A stretch of DNA of 64,000 nucleotides, taken from contig OZ025681.1 in the NCBI GenBank assembly GCA_964019335.1, positions 534,079 through 598,078 on the forward strand. Reading direction: 5' to 3'. Below are positions 29,292-38,947 of the stretch, piece after piece. The position numbers and the translations under genes were made by a program. The notes below the pieces were generated by a model that saw only the letters and a program-made list of their open reading frames with translations, had not been told where the DNA came from and did not search any database. Each line of letters opens with the position of its first letter. Position 1 is the first letter of the stretch. Source of the DNA: Diplonema japonicum (Eukaryota > Euglenozoa > Diplonemea > Diplonemida > Diplonemidae).

Positions 29292-32200
29292 TCATATCTT
29301 CATGGTAGAATAGTCGTCAGCAGGGCTGTACGCCGGTTGCCCGACTTGTACCCCGTTCATGGGCACGTTCATAGGCACATTGCTCTCTGCCCTCTCGACG
29401 CCCCCTAGGAACTCCTGTATGTTCACACCTTTGCTGCGGTGGTTCTTTACCATTATGAGCGCCACACCTGCACACACAGCAAGGACCCCGCCCACCACTC
29501 CCAGCACCCACCAAGGGAAGGACGAGCTGCTGTCCTCCTCAGGGACAGCCTCCGGGACGAGCCCCCCACCGACAACGGGTGCCGACCCATTCCCACCCGT
29601 CGTGTCAGGCGCGTCAGTGGCAGGTGCATAGGTCTGCCCGTCAGGCAGAGGTGTCGGTGCAGCGGTGTCGGGTGCTCCTGTCGCAGGGGCGTCGGTCTTG
29701 GGAGGGTAGGTCTGCCCTTCAGGGAGGGGTGTCGGTGCGACGGTTGCAGGGGCACTTGTTGCTGGTGCCATCGTGTCTGGGGCGGTTGTCGCAGGTGCAC
29801 CCGTTGCAGGTGCGTCGGTCTTGGGAGGGTAGGTCTGCCCTTCAGGGAGGGGTGTAGGTGCAACAGTTGCAGGGGCACTTGTCGCTGGTGCCATCGTGTC
29901 CGGGGCAGTCGTCATGGGTGCACCCGTTGCAGGTGCGTCGGTCTTGGGAGGGTAGGTCTGCCCGTCGGGGAGGGGTGTAGGTGCCACCGTGGCGGGTGCC
30001 GTGGTATCGGGGGCCCCCGTCTCGGGAGCACCGGTCGCGGGTGCCATTGTCGGTGCTGCCGTGTCAGGGGCGGGCGTCTCCGGCGGGTAGGTTGCCCCTG
30101 CAGGGAGGGCCGTTGGCTCCGCTGTGTCCGGTGCCTGCGTCACTGGTGCCGAGGTCTCGGGGGCCCCTGTCCTGGGAGCACTGGTCGCGGGTGCCATCGT
30201 TGCCGGAGCCGTCGTGTCAGGGGCGGGCGTGCTCGGTGGGTAGGTTGCCCCTGCTGGGAGCGCTGTCGGGGCGACCGTGTCAGGGGCAGGTGTCGAGGGT
30301 GCCATCGTGTCCGGTGCTCCTGTCGCCGGAGCTGTTGTCGAAGGTGCCGATGTCACAGGTGCAGAAGTGTCGGGCGCTGTCGTGTCAGGGGCGGGGGTGT
30401 CAGGTGGGAAGGTCTTCCCTGCGGGGAGCGCCGTCGGGGCGACCGTGTCAGGGGCAGGTGTCAACGGTGCCGTGGTGTCAGGGGATGTCGTGTCGGGGGC
30501 ACTTGTCGAAGGTGCCGAAGTGTCAGGAGCACCAGTGGCAGGTGCCATCGTGGCCGGTGAAGTGGTATCAGGAGCCGTCGTGTCAGGGGCGGGGGTGTCA
30601 GGTGGGAAGGTCGTTCCCGCAGGGAGCGCAGTGGGGGCGATAGTGTCAGGGGCAGGTGTCAACGGTGCTGTGGTGTCAGGAGATGTCGTGTCAGGTGCTC
30701 CAGTACTCGGTGCTGACGTGCCAGGGGCCGCGGTGTCAGGAGCAGTAGTGTCAGGAGCCACTGTCACAGGAGCACTCGTGTCAGGTGCTGGTGTTGCAGG
30801 AGAGACTGTCGCTCCAATTGGGAGGGGTGTTGCAGGAGCACTTGTGTCAGGAGCTGAAGTCATAGGTGCAGAGGTATCTGGAGCAGTTGTATCAGGTGAG
30901 GGGGTGTTGGGTGGATTCGTGTTTGGAGCAGGTGTGCCCGGCGAAGGGGTATCAGGTGTAGGTGTGTCTGGTGCTGTTGTGTCGGGAGCAGTGGTGTCGG
31001 GTGTCGGGGTGTCAGGGGAAGGTGTGGCAGGCGCATCAGTGGTTCCGCTGCTGCATGTAGTGAAGCTGCCAGCAATGAGGACCCATTGGTTCCACGAGGC
31101 AGGGAAGTAACAGATCTTGTACTCAGTGTTGTCCGCCAGGCCCGGGAGGGTTCCTGGACTCCACTCAGTCGCAACCCCTTCGACCTTCACAAGGGAGCCG
31201 ACAGAAGCGGAGCAGGCATTCAAAGCCGCACACTGCGTCTCCGCATTGCTGCAGTCGGTAGCTGTGTTCGGGACCACAGCAATCCTGTCAGAAGTCGCGA
31301 GCTCGTCCGTCCCAGGATAGAAGTGGAACACGGGGGCATCCACCCCTGGCTTCGGGCAAGTCGGCTTCGTTGAGAACAGAGGGTCACGGTGATCGCACAG
31401 CAGGGACAGGGTGTCGATGTAGCAGCCACTCGCACCGCTGTTCACAGCCATCTGGACTTGTGCCACAGCACCAAAGGTGGACGGGATCTTGGGTGCGATG
31501 GTTTGTGCCGCCCCATCCAAGGAGGTCGTGATGGCAAGGTTCTGCCAGTTCAGCCCGAGATCCAGCTTGTACCAGGTGTTCGCTGAGGTCGTCCCAAAGT
31601 ACTCGATCGAGTTGGAGTTGATCTTCACACCGAACTGCGAGAACACCCCGATGTACACACGGATGCTGTCACCGCTCGAGGAGGTAAGGGTGACAGAGAG
31701 CTGCGAGGTGGCGCTCGAAACACGTGCCCAGAAGCTCAAGGTGTTGGGCTGGATCCCCCCAGCAGGTTCGCTGTAGAGGTAGCCTGCCTGCTTCATGGCG
31801 AGGGAGCCCGCCCCCTCCTTCTTCACCGAAGTAGACACACCCGCAACAGAGGAGCTCACAGAGCCTGGGTCGTCGTAAGCACGGTTCACACTGTGGTGGC
31901 ACTCTCCGGGAATCTGGAACTCCACGTCCTTCACAGACCAGATGGGGGGCTGCCCGCTCGTGAACATGCTCCCCTTCAGGTAAAGGTCCACAAGCTCAGT
32001 CGCAGCCGTGCGGAAGGTGGAAGCCGCCTTCAAGGGACCAATCGTCACCACCTGACCGTTGATGTTCACAAGGGAGGTGTCGATCATGCTGGAGCGCAGA
32101 CCGTTCCACCCCGTGGTGGAAGGGTAGTCCGCAATCATCGCGTCGATGATGGCCTGCTTGTTCGCTGTCGTGTCCACCCAGGAGTCGTAGTCTCCGACGA

Positions 32201-34010
32201 GGGTGAGGGTAATGGAAGTCCCGCCCGCCCTCAGCTGGTCCTGTGTCAGCCCTTCCACCACAGACCCGGTCATCAAGATGTAAGAGGTGCACCACAAGTG
32301 GAACTCATCCATCCAAGCCGGTCCGAACATGATAGCCTTGTTGAAGCCATTGTTGCAGCCGTTCCTGAAGGCCACGCCTGTGACCTCCTGGTGACCGTCG
32401 ATGAACAAGTCGGCCGTCTGTGCCCCCCAGTTCACGTGGATGTCGAAGTGGTAGAAGTGCTTTCCCAGTGCCTCAGCCCCTGCCTGCTTGTTGTTCAACC
32501 ACCAGCCACCGCTCTGGAACATCACCTGGAAGCAAGAGGTGTCACCGTCACGGAAGTCGAGAGCGGGGGTCTTGGAGTCGTCCGTGAAGCGTGCCATGAA
32601 GAAGGTGATCCTGCGAGGCTTGCTGTTGGAGAGGAGGGTGAGCTGTCCCTGGGCGGAGGCGCCAGGGTCCGCTTCGTCCCCAACCCTCCACGAGCCGCCA
32701 CCCTCCGCGTAGAAGGCCGTGTCCAACTTAACAGTGGTCCCGATCGGGGCCCACGTCCCGATGTCCTCGTCGAAGGCATGCAGGTAGTTCTCAGGACAGT
32801 TCGAGAAACCCAAGCACTCCAGCCCACCGTAGGCCCCGTTGCAGGTACAGGGAGCGAGGGGGTTGTTCCCACAAGTCCCCCTCCCACCGCACACCTTCGG
32901 GTCGTCAGAGGAAACCCCGAAGCACACCGCATCCGTTGCCGACACCGACACCTCCACAGAGCAGGTCGTCGTCGTCCCGTCGCTCCCGGTGAAGACAGCC
33001 GCCAAGGTGTAGTCGTTTCCAGCGTGTGCCGCGGTGGGGGTGAATTTTCCAAGAGCGAAGCCGACCCTCCCGATGTTCGACCCGGTGGCGACAGACCACG
33101 TCAGAGCCGACGAGGGTGCCGTGGTGCCCCCGTAGGCCACAGTCATGGTCTTCCCCGCCGCGAAGAGGGCGTTGAACTCCACACGCCAGAGCTTCGAGTG
33201 CGGGATCACATGCTTCTTCCCGGACTGCTGCGAGGACCTGCAGATCGGGGCCGCGAAGGTGTCCGAGCAGCCGTTGTACATGAAGTTCACGGTGTCGACG
33301 TCCCCGTCGCTCAGCCCGAGACGCTGCCCGATGGGGAGCGGCGACACGATCGTCGGTTGGTTCCCGATGGCGAACCCGTTCGCCCCGTAGTGCATGATGC
33401 TCCCGTAGTCGTAGCTCCCGATGTCCCTCCCGTTCGCCCCCGTCTTCTCAAAGTTGTTCTCCATACCCGCCTTCACCTGGCTCATGTCCACATACACGAA
33501 CTCGTCACGGTCGTTCCTCGCCTGCTCGTGCGACAGCCCGATGCTGTGCCCGATCTCGTGGATCGTCGCCCCTGTCCCGCAGTTCTCCGCCAGGTTGATC
33601 TGGTTCACGTCCCCGTAGGTCCCCACGGGGGAGTTGCACGCCGATGCATCGGAGATGAAGTACAGGTAGGGCTTCCCACAGCCGTTCTTCGTCGCACACT
33701 TCGTGAAGCGCAGGCACGTCTTCGTCTCCCAGTGTGCCAGGGATGCCAGGATCCGAGGGTCCGTCTCCGTCAAGAGGTACGAAGCGGGCCTGGCACTGTT
33801 CGTGTACTGGGTCTCGATGAAGTAGTTCAGGCGGCCCCCTGCCCACAGCTGGTTCGTCGTTGTGAACCCCGATGACCCGAGGGTCTCCCCGCCACGTGTC
33901 TCGCGCACCTGGATGTCCGACTGTGTAATCCTGTACTTGTACTCCTGTGTCGTGGGCAGCTCCGCCACAGCAGCCGCCGCGAAGAGAACCGTGACCAGTC
34001 CTCTTATCAT
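29292..34010 (-). CDS. Astacin-type metalloprotease with PDTPA stalk and TM anchor (astacin A)
   Basis: 1572 residues from the ATG at 34010. A signal peptide (1-~16) leads into an astacin (M12A) domain: HEIGHSIGLSHE at 151-162 gives the zinc ligands H151, H155 and H161 and the catalytic E152; SIMHY at 204-208 is the Met-turn with its Tyr. Then a beta-rich region, an EGF-like module (~363-400), two LamG/concanavalin-like modules (around 405-590 and 730-920), a short module with a conserved YKICYFPASW, and a ~450-residue PDTPA-type stalk with APTPLPEGQTYPPKTDAP units. A TM helix (WWVLGVVGGVLAVCAGVALI) and a ~50-residue tail follow. Likely a surface endopeptidase. There is no obvious long propeptide before the catalytic domain, so activation differs from typical astacins. 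Its first ~1000 residues are nearly identical to astacins B and C. Confidence 0.92.
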   Translation of the reverse strand: MIRGLVTVLFAAAAVAELPTTQEYKYRITQSDIQVRETRGGETLGSSGFTTTNQLWAGGRLNYFIETQYTNSARPASYLLTETDPRILASLAHWETKTCLRFTKCATKNGCGKPYLYFISDASACNSPVGTYGDVNQINLAENCGTGATIHEIGHSIGLSHEQARNDRDEFVYVDMSQVKAGMENNFEKTGANGRDIGSYDYGSIMHYGANGFAIGNQPTIVSPLPIGQRLGLSDGDVDTVNFMYNGCSDTFAAPICRSSQQSGKKHVIPHSKLWRVEFNALFAAGKTMTVAYGGTTAPSSALTWSVATGSNIGRVGFALGKFTPTAAHAGNDYTLAAVFTGSDGTTTTCSVEVSVSATDAVCFGVSSDDPKVCGGRGTCGNNPLAPCTCNGAYGGLECLGFSNCPENYLHAFDEDIGTWAPIGTTVKLDTAFYAEGGGSWRVGDEADPGASAQGQLTLLSNSKPRRITFFMARFTDDSKTPALDFRDGDTSCFQVMFQSGGWWLNNKQAGAEALGKHFYHFDIHVNWGAQTADLFIDGHQEVTGVAFRNGCNNGFNKAIMFGPAWMDEFHLWCTSYILMTGSVVEGLTQDQLRAGGTSITLTLVGDYDSWVDTTANKQAIIDAMIADYPSTTGWNGLRSSMIDTSLVNINGQVVTIGPLKAASTFRTAATELVDLYLKGSMFTSGQPPIWSVKDVEFQIPGECHHSVNRAYDDPGSVSSSVAGVSTSVKKEGAGSLAMKQAGYLYSEPAGGIQPNTLSFWARVSSATSQLSVTLTSSSGDSIRVYIGVFSQFGVKINSNSIEYFGTTSANTWYKLDLGLNWQNLAITTSLDGAAQTIAPKIPSTFGAVAQVQMAVNSGASGCYIDTLSLLCDHRDPLFSTKPTCPKPGVDAPVFHFYPGTDELATSDRIAVVPNTATDCSNAETQCAALNACSASVGSLVKVEGVATEWSPGTLPGLADNTEYKICYFPASWNQWVLIAGSFTTCSSGTTDAPATPSPDTPTPDTTAPDTTAPDTPTPDTPSPGTPAPNTNPPNTPSPDTTAPDTSAPMTSAPDTSAPATPLPIGATVSPATPAPDTSAPVTVAPDTTAPDTAAPGTSAPSTGAPDTTSPDTTAPLTPAPDTIAPTALPAGTTFPPDTPAPDTTAPDTTSPATMAPATGAPDTSAPSTSAPDTTSPDTTAPLTPAPDTVAPTALPAGKTFPPDTPAPDTTAPDTSAPVTSAPSTTAPATGAPDTMAPSTPAPDTVAPTALPAGATYPPSTPAPDTTAPATMAPATSAPRTGAPETSAPVTQAPDTAEPTALPAGATYPPETPAPDTAAPTMAPATGAPETGAPDTTAPATVAPTPLPDGQTYPPKTDAPATGAPMTTAPDTMAPATSAPATVAPTPLPEGQTYPPKTDAPATGAPATTAPDTMAPATSAPATVAPTPLPEGQTYPPKTDAPATGAPDTAAPTPLPDGQTYAPATDAPDTTGGNGSAPVVGGGLVPEAVPEEDSSSSFPWWVLGVVGGVLAVCAGVALIMVKNHRSKGVNIQEFLGGVERAESNVPMNVPMNGVQVGQPAYSPADDYSTMKI

Positions 34011-35117
34011 TTTACTTTTTGTGCTAACTCCTAAAGTGTGAGTCGAGGGAACACTAAGAAGCCAAGGTGCTCGAATTACCAAGCAAGACTGTCATGCGAA
34101 ACTGCACCATCTTCTCTCTCGCTCTCGTTGCGGCATTGGGATGACGCACAAGGCTCGCACTACCCTTGCAGTATTCAAAAGAGGAGGCTCAAGGCCTCAG
34201 AAGTGCCAGGCACGAAATACTGTTCTAAGTTCACTCCGTCTCAAAATAGGAACGAAGAGAGCATACGGCCATCAGACTTTCACCCGGTTGCCGAGGATAA
34301 AAGGAGTAGATATGCGCAGTGCAACACTTCTTGTACACGGGGTGCTGAAGGGACGATGGAAAGAATAAAAAAGGGGGTAAGTGGGAGTGGGAATGAGTGG
34401 CGGGCTGGGTGGAGTGATGAACAAAAACAAAAAAGAAATTTAAATCTCTTCCCCCCCCCCCCCCCCCGTAGTTGTTCTTTTTTTTTATTTGGGTAAACAA
34501 CGTTTTTTTCAGTAAAACTTTCTTTTTTTTTTCTTTGTTTTTCTTCTTCTTCCCTTTGGAAAAAAAAAAAAAAAAGGTTTTTTGATTTTTCACCACTTAG
34601 GCTACTGATGACAGTGGATACCGAAAACTTAAGTTACAAGTTTTAGTTTCAAAGTGACTGATAATCACAAGTAAATTGGAGTTTGAAAAACGGTGGGGAG
34701 CAAACTTTCCAGCTGAGAAGAAGCGTAGCTACTGAAAGAATGGTGGGTTCCGAACTTCCCAAATATCCCCCCCCCCCCCCCCCCACAAGAAAAGAGTTAC
34801 TGAAAACGTTGATTTACCCCCTTTTTATTATGATCTCACAAAAAAGAAGAAAGAAAGAAAAAAGCAGAATCCACATGGAAAGTGAGGTGAGTTTGTTCCG
34901 GAGCATACACAACTTACTATCGTAATTGCTCTGGAAAATAAGGTTCACCAGCCTTTCGTGTTTCATTTGCTTGTTTGAATCAATATGAGAAAAAGCAAGT
35001 AACAACGGAGGAGAGGGGAAAAGAGAAAAATGAGAAAGACACATTATTTTAAAGGGGGCCATGGGTTCTCCTGATCCCTGTAGAGACAAAACATTCTTTT
35101 TTTTTTTTTTTTTTTTT

Positions 35118-35979
35118 ATTTAACTCCATCAAAATTTTCGTGGGTGGGAGTGAAAATAAAAATTCACTTTATTTCACTCCTGACTTTATTTTCACGCTCC
35201 GGCTTCTAAAAGAAATTAGGCCCAGGAGTGAAAAATTCTGATAGCGTTAAAATAAGAAATATTATTTCACTCCTGGGCTAATTTAAGCAAAACCCTCCAA
35301 AAATTCCTACCAAGGTTCCTTTGGGATAGGCAAGAACCCGACTGCACAAGAGGCGGACGCAGCAGGGTTCACCCCCTTCCAAGAGCCATACGAAAAGGAG
35401 TGGGCACGCTTTTGTGTGTTTCATAATTATAGGAAGGAAAAGAAGGGCCCGTCCGAAAGAAGAGGATTCTATTCTACGACGTGAAGCAAGGCCTCCTGCC
35501 GTTCAGTCCGGGCGGCTTATTCAAGGCTAAACTCGGTTGTGAGGAGGAATTACAACAAGCAGTTGCAAGACCACCCCCGACTAAAGGTCCCCCTCAAGAG
35601 GTTCCAAGAAAGCGAGTCAACAAAAAAGGCGAACATCTTTACCCAAGAGCAAATAACAGAATTCTTTAGCACCGAGGTATGGCATCGTCCGCCACGCTTA
35701 TGCAGCGTTGATGTTTGCAGGAAGCATGTGCACTACCGAGGCACATATCCGACACCTGTTGTAATTGGTACCACCTGTACCTCCCACCCACTCAAATTTT
35801 GCTGTCGTTAAATAAAATATCGTATTTGTGAATATAAGATTGATGATTTCACTTGTGGTGGCAGTTTTGACTCGTTAAACGTTATAACACTCGCTTCGCT
35901 CGTGATATAACCGTCATTACTCATCAAAACCACTGCCACCACGCGTGAAATCATAGGATCTTATATTCACTAAATAAAT

Positions 35980-35981
<2 letters not shown>
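35118..35981. mobile_element. Palindrome-bounded insertion in a poly-T tract (element 2), empty site known
   Basis: It is inserted in a T-run with T on both sides; the duplicated locus has only the T-run, so this is a true insertion of ~864 bp. The left end has nested inverted repeats built from GGAGTGAAATAA-type and AATAAA..TTTATT motifs (35147-35280). The right end is a ~150-bp hairpin, GTGAATATAAGAT..TGGTGGCAGTTTTGA against its complement, with core CTCGCTTCGCTCG at ~35890. The interior encodes a recombinase-like fragment on the plus strand. The right terminus (TAAATAAATAG then T-run) matches that of element 1 (CATAAATCAATAG then T-run). Confidence 0.75.
35287..35811 (+). pseudogene. Tyrosine-recombinase (Crypton-like) N-terminal fragment, broken by one stop
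   Basis: One frame runs 35287-35811 with a single TGA at 35482-35484. Before the stop it reads EPYEKEWARFCVFHNYRKEK; after it YSRLNSVVRRNYNKQLQDHP, then KKANIFTQEQITEFF. This resembles the core-binding half of eukaryotic Crypton/integrase-like proteins, where a segment like SxLNS..RNY..LQDYPRL is followed by KKA.VFT.EEI..FL. The catalytic half (Arg..HxxR..Tyr) is missing, so the element could not move itself. Family assignment is from memory of the pattern and is moderately sure. Confidence 0.55.
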
Positions 35982-36026
<45 letters not shown>

Positions 36027-37085
36027 TGCCGAAAAAAATGACGGCCTGTGAGATATTTTGTGTTCTCACGAAACTCGTCCATTCTCTTCCCCCCGCTTCC
36101 CCTTTGATTTCGCTTTTTCGTCTTTTCGTCAAGAAAAAACAACAAAAAAAAAGGGGGGTGGGGGACACCGCCCTTTCATCCTACTCCTTTTACCATATCC
36201 TTTTGTTTTTTTTTAATTTTTTTTGTTTTTTTTTTTTTTTTTTTCTTTTTGGAGGGAGCTAGAAAACTATATTTACTGTAAAATCTCTTTTCGTTGGAAC
36301 ATCAGGAAAAAAATCCATAAAAATATAATCAAAAAACTATCAGTGCTGGCCAAGCGAATGGTAACACACTATCGTTTTTTTTTTTTTTTTTTCTTTTTCT
36401 TTTTTAATTGAAGTAATTAATTGCACGAAAGAATAGATTTACAGCTTTTAAAAGGTGGAACAGGGCCTTTTTCTTTTTCTTTTTTTTTCCCTTCTTGTCC
36501 CCATTGATTTTGCTTTAATTATATTTTTTCCTTTTCTTTTTGCGTTTTTAAATTCAAGTGGCTCTGGGGGGCTGGAGAAAAAGCTACCTATTTATTTCTT
36601 TTCTTCTTTTTTTTTATTTGAGAAAGAGACAGGATTTAAACCCATTTGGAGAAAGGTGGGGGAGGGGGAGGGGGTGCAAACCCCTAATTCCCCCACCTTC
36701 CTGCGCAAGTGAGATATGGTGTACGTTCCCCACCTTCATTTTTTTTTTTTTCCCTCCCCGTTTTTATTCCTCGTCACGTGGGCATGGGGGAGAAGAATAA
36801 GAGAGAATAAAAAAAAAAAAAGCTTTTTCTTCCCCTCTTATACTCTCCTCCCTCCCCCGCACCCCTCTTCTGTTTTCATTTTTATCTTTTCCCCACAAGT
36901 GCTCGCGAGAAAAACAACGAAAAGAAAAAAAGTTTCAAAAAAAAAAAAAGAAGAAGAAGGAGAAAACCGGGGCGGGGTGGGGGGGAAATATCTATACGTT
37001 ACTTTATGATTATCGGTACGTGGCAGGGGGTGGGAAGGTAAAGGGGGAAGGGGTAAAGGGGCAGTTTGATTCAGGTGGAGAGAGA

Positions 37086-37601
37086 AAAAGATTCCACACA
37101 TATGGTGTTAAAACAATTTTTGAAGGGACATTCTTTTTTTATTATTATTATAAGCACCAAAGTGCTTTGAAATATTGCAAACCAAAGAAAAAGCTTTTAA
37201 AGAAAAAAGGGGGGGGGGGTGTCGGTCACTTTCGGTAAACCTAATTCCTTGATGTTGATTTTTTTGGGGGGGGGGCCTTATGGAAAGCTCTTGGCACGTT
37301 GCCAACGTTCCCCTTTTGTTTAGACAAGTCGAAGACTCGTTCTTGCAAAAACGGAAAAAGAAGAAGAAAAAAAACGAAGGTTTTTTTTTTTTTTTTTTTT
37401 TTTTGTTCGTTTTTTTTTTTTTTTTTTTTTTAAAAGTATTATTATTGCGTGTGCATAGATTTAAAAAAAAAAAAAGCAGGCAAAAAAAAAAGAAAAAGAA
37501 AGAAAGAAAGAAAGAAAGAATACCATTTAAGCAAATTTTACGTGCATTCGTTGTCCACTTTAGATTTAAAAAAAAAAAGAAAAACAGGGCAAAAAAAAAA
37601 A
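37086..37601. other. Intergenic, homopolymer-rich
   Basis: No gene was found. Long T and A runs (37381-37404, 37411-37431) are present, with a G-run at 37209-37219. Confidence 0.5.
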
Positions 37602-37757
37602 GAGTCAGCTGATTGTTTGTGCAAGCCGTTTTCACCTACAGTAGGGATAAACGGACAAGCTGCCTCTACTCTTTTTTGCAATAACAATTCTTTTCAAAAA
37701 TTTGTTTACTTGTTCCAGCAAAAAAGAAGAAAAAAAAAAAAAGAAAAAAAAAAAAAG
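37602..37757 (+). repeat. SINE-like short repeat, copy 2
   Basis: The body 37602-37719 starts GAGTCAGCTGATTGTTTGTG and ends TTGTTCCAGC, followed by an A-rich tail. It is almost identical to the copy at 61247-61364 and matches 10036-10161 more loosely. Confidence 0.75.
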
Positions 37758-38524
37758 GCCTTGCTTGTTCGCAGCGAAATAAACTTTTTTAAGTTGCCTC
37801 TTTTTTTTCTTTTCTTTTTTTTTTCCCCGCTTGTGAGGAAAGCTTCTTGATCGGCAACAGAAGAAAAAAAGGACAAATATTACTGGTTGGGAGGGGTTTC
37901 AAAAGTAGGGGGGGACACTTTTCTCGATTCTTTTTTTTTTGTGACACTTCGCGACCTACGGGATAACGAAGGTCAAGGAGCTTCTCACCAAAACAATTTT
38001 GGTTGCTGCAATGTGCCCACTAAAACTACACATACCTCTTTTTTCTTCCCCCCCAAATTAACCTGAGTGGACCAGGTGGGTGCACAGTCAGGCCGTGGCA
38101 CTACGTTAAAAAGAAAAAAGAAAACCGGGAAAAAAAAAAACGAAAAAGAAGGAGAGGGAGAGAGGAGCAAGAGGGTGCAATTGGTACAGAAGAGCTTTTT
38201 CAGAAAGATCGTCTCCCCTCCTTTTCCTCGGTATAAAGAAAAAAAAAGGGGGGGGGGGAAGAGGAAAAAAAAAGAAAAGAAAAGAAAAGAAAAGAAAAGA
38301 AAAGAAAAGATCCTACTTATTTTGCTACTCTTTTTTCCGAAGACCGAAGGGGTAGAAGATAAAATGAAATTAGAAAGAATACTTTTTTTTTTTTTTTCTT
38401 TTTTTTTTTTCTTACGCTTCATATCCGCTTAGTGACCACAGCCCGCATTTTGAGGGGCTAAAATTCAAATGGAAAAGTGCCCAGGTGCAAAAGTTTGCAA
38501 CTAGTCAAAACCCAAACTGGCGAT

Positions 38525-38559
<35 letters not shown>

Positions 38560-38947
38560 GAAGATTTCTTTTAGAACACTTCCTTGGAACACCTATGACC
38601 CAATTTGGACATAGGCCGGGCCACTTAGCGGATCTGGAGCGTTGTTATTTTTCTTGGTTCCCTCTTTTCTTCTTCTTCTCGCCCTCAATTTCTCCTTTCT
38701 CACTAATCACAAAACTCTGAACAACAACAACGTGAAAGAGCCTAACTCAACAGGCTCCTAGGGGGCCGGGGGGGGGGGTGCTCTTCTTTCTTTCTTCTTT
38801 TACTGATGTCTTAGAGTCCCAGTCGTCCAGCTAAGGGCGGACTAAAAAAAGGCTGTGCCCAACAAAAAAAAAATGTTTCTTTTTTTTTTTTTTTTTTTTC
38901 CCTTTTTTTTTCTTCCTCTCCTTTCATTTTTTTCTAGTTTCGTTCAT
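37758..38947. other. Intergenic with a possible small inverted-repeat element
   Basis: No gene was found. ATCCGCTTAGTGACC at 38420-38434 and the inverted GGCCACTTAGCGGAT at 38618-38632 could be ends of a ~210-bp element enclosing a T-run (38527-38558). A GAAAA microsatellite lies at 38273-38309. A hairpin GAGCCT..AGGCTC lies at 38737-38756. Confidence 0.4.

Larger units (their letters stand above)
34033..37085. repeat. Segmental duplication, copy 2 (partner 24928-27497)
   Basis: Collinear with copy 1 and starting only ~20 bases upstream of the astacin A ATG, so this copy probably provides its trans-splice acceptor (..CACACTTTAG at ~34034). It contains an 864-bp insertion (35118-35981) within the T-run corresponding to 25994-26016, and ~40 extra bases at ~34589-34630. 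It lacks the retrotransposon remnant and the ~100-bp piece of copy 1. C, G, A and T runs differ in length between copies. Confidence 0.88.

Noticed and set aside
31893..33875. 660-codon open frame on the plus strand (repeated at 43097-45079 and 58975-60957)
   Set aside because: It is exactly antisense to the conserved astacin ectodomain in all three copies, with odd composition and no domain. GC-rich codon usage of the real gene explains it.
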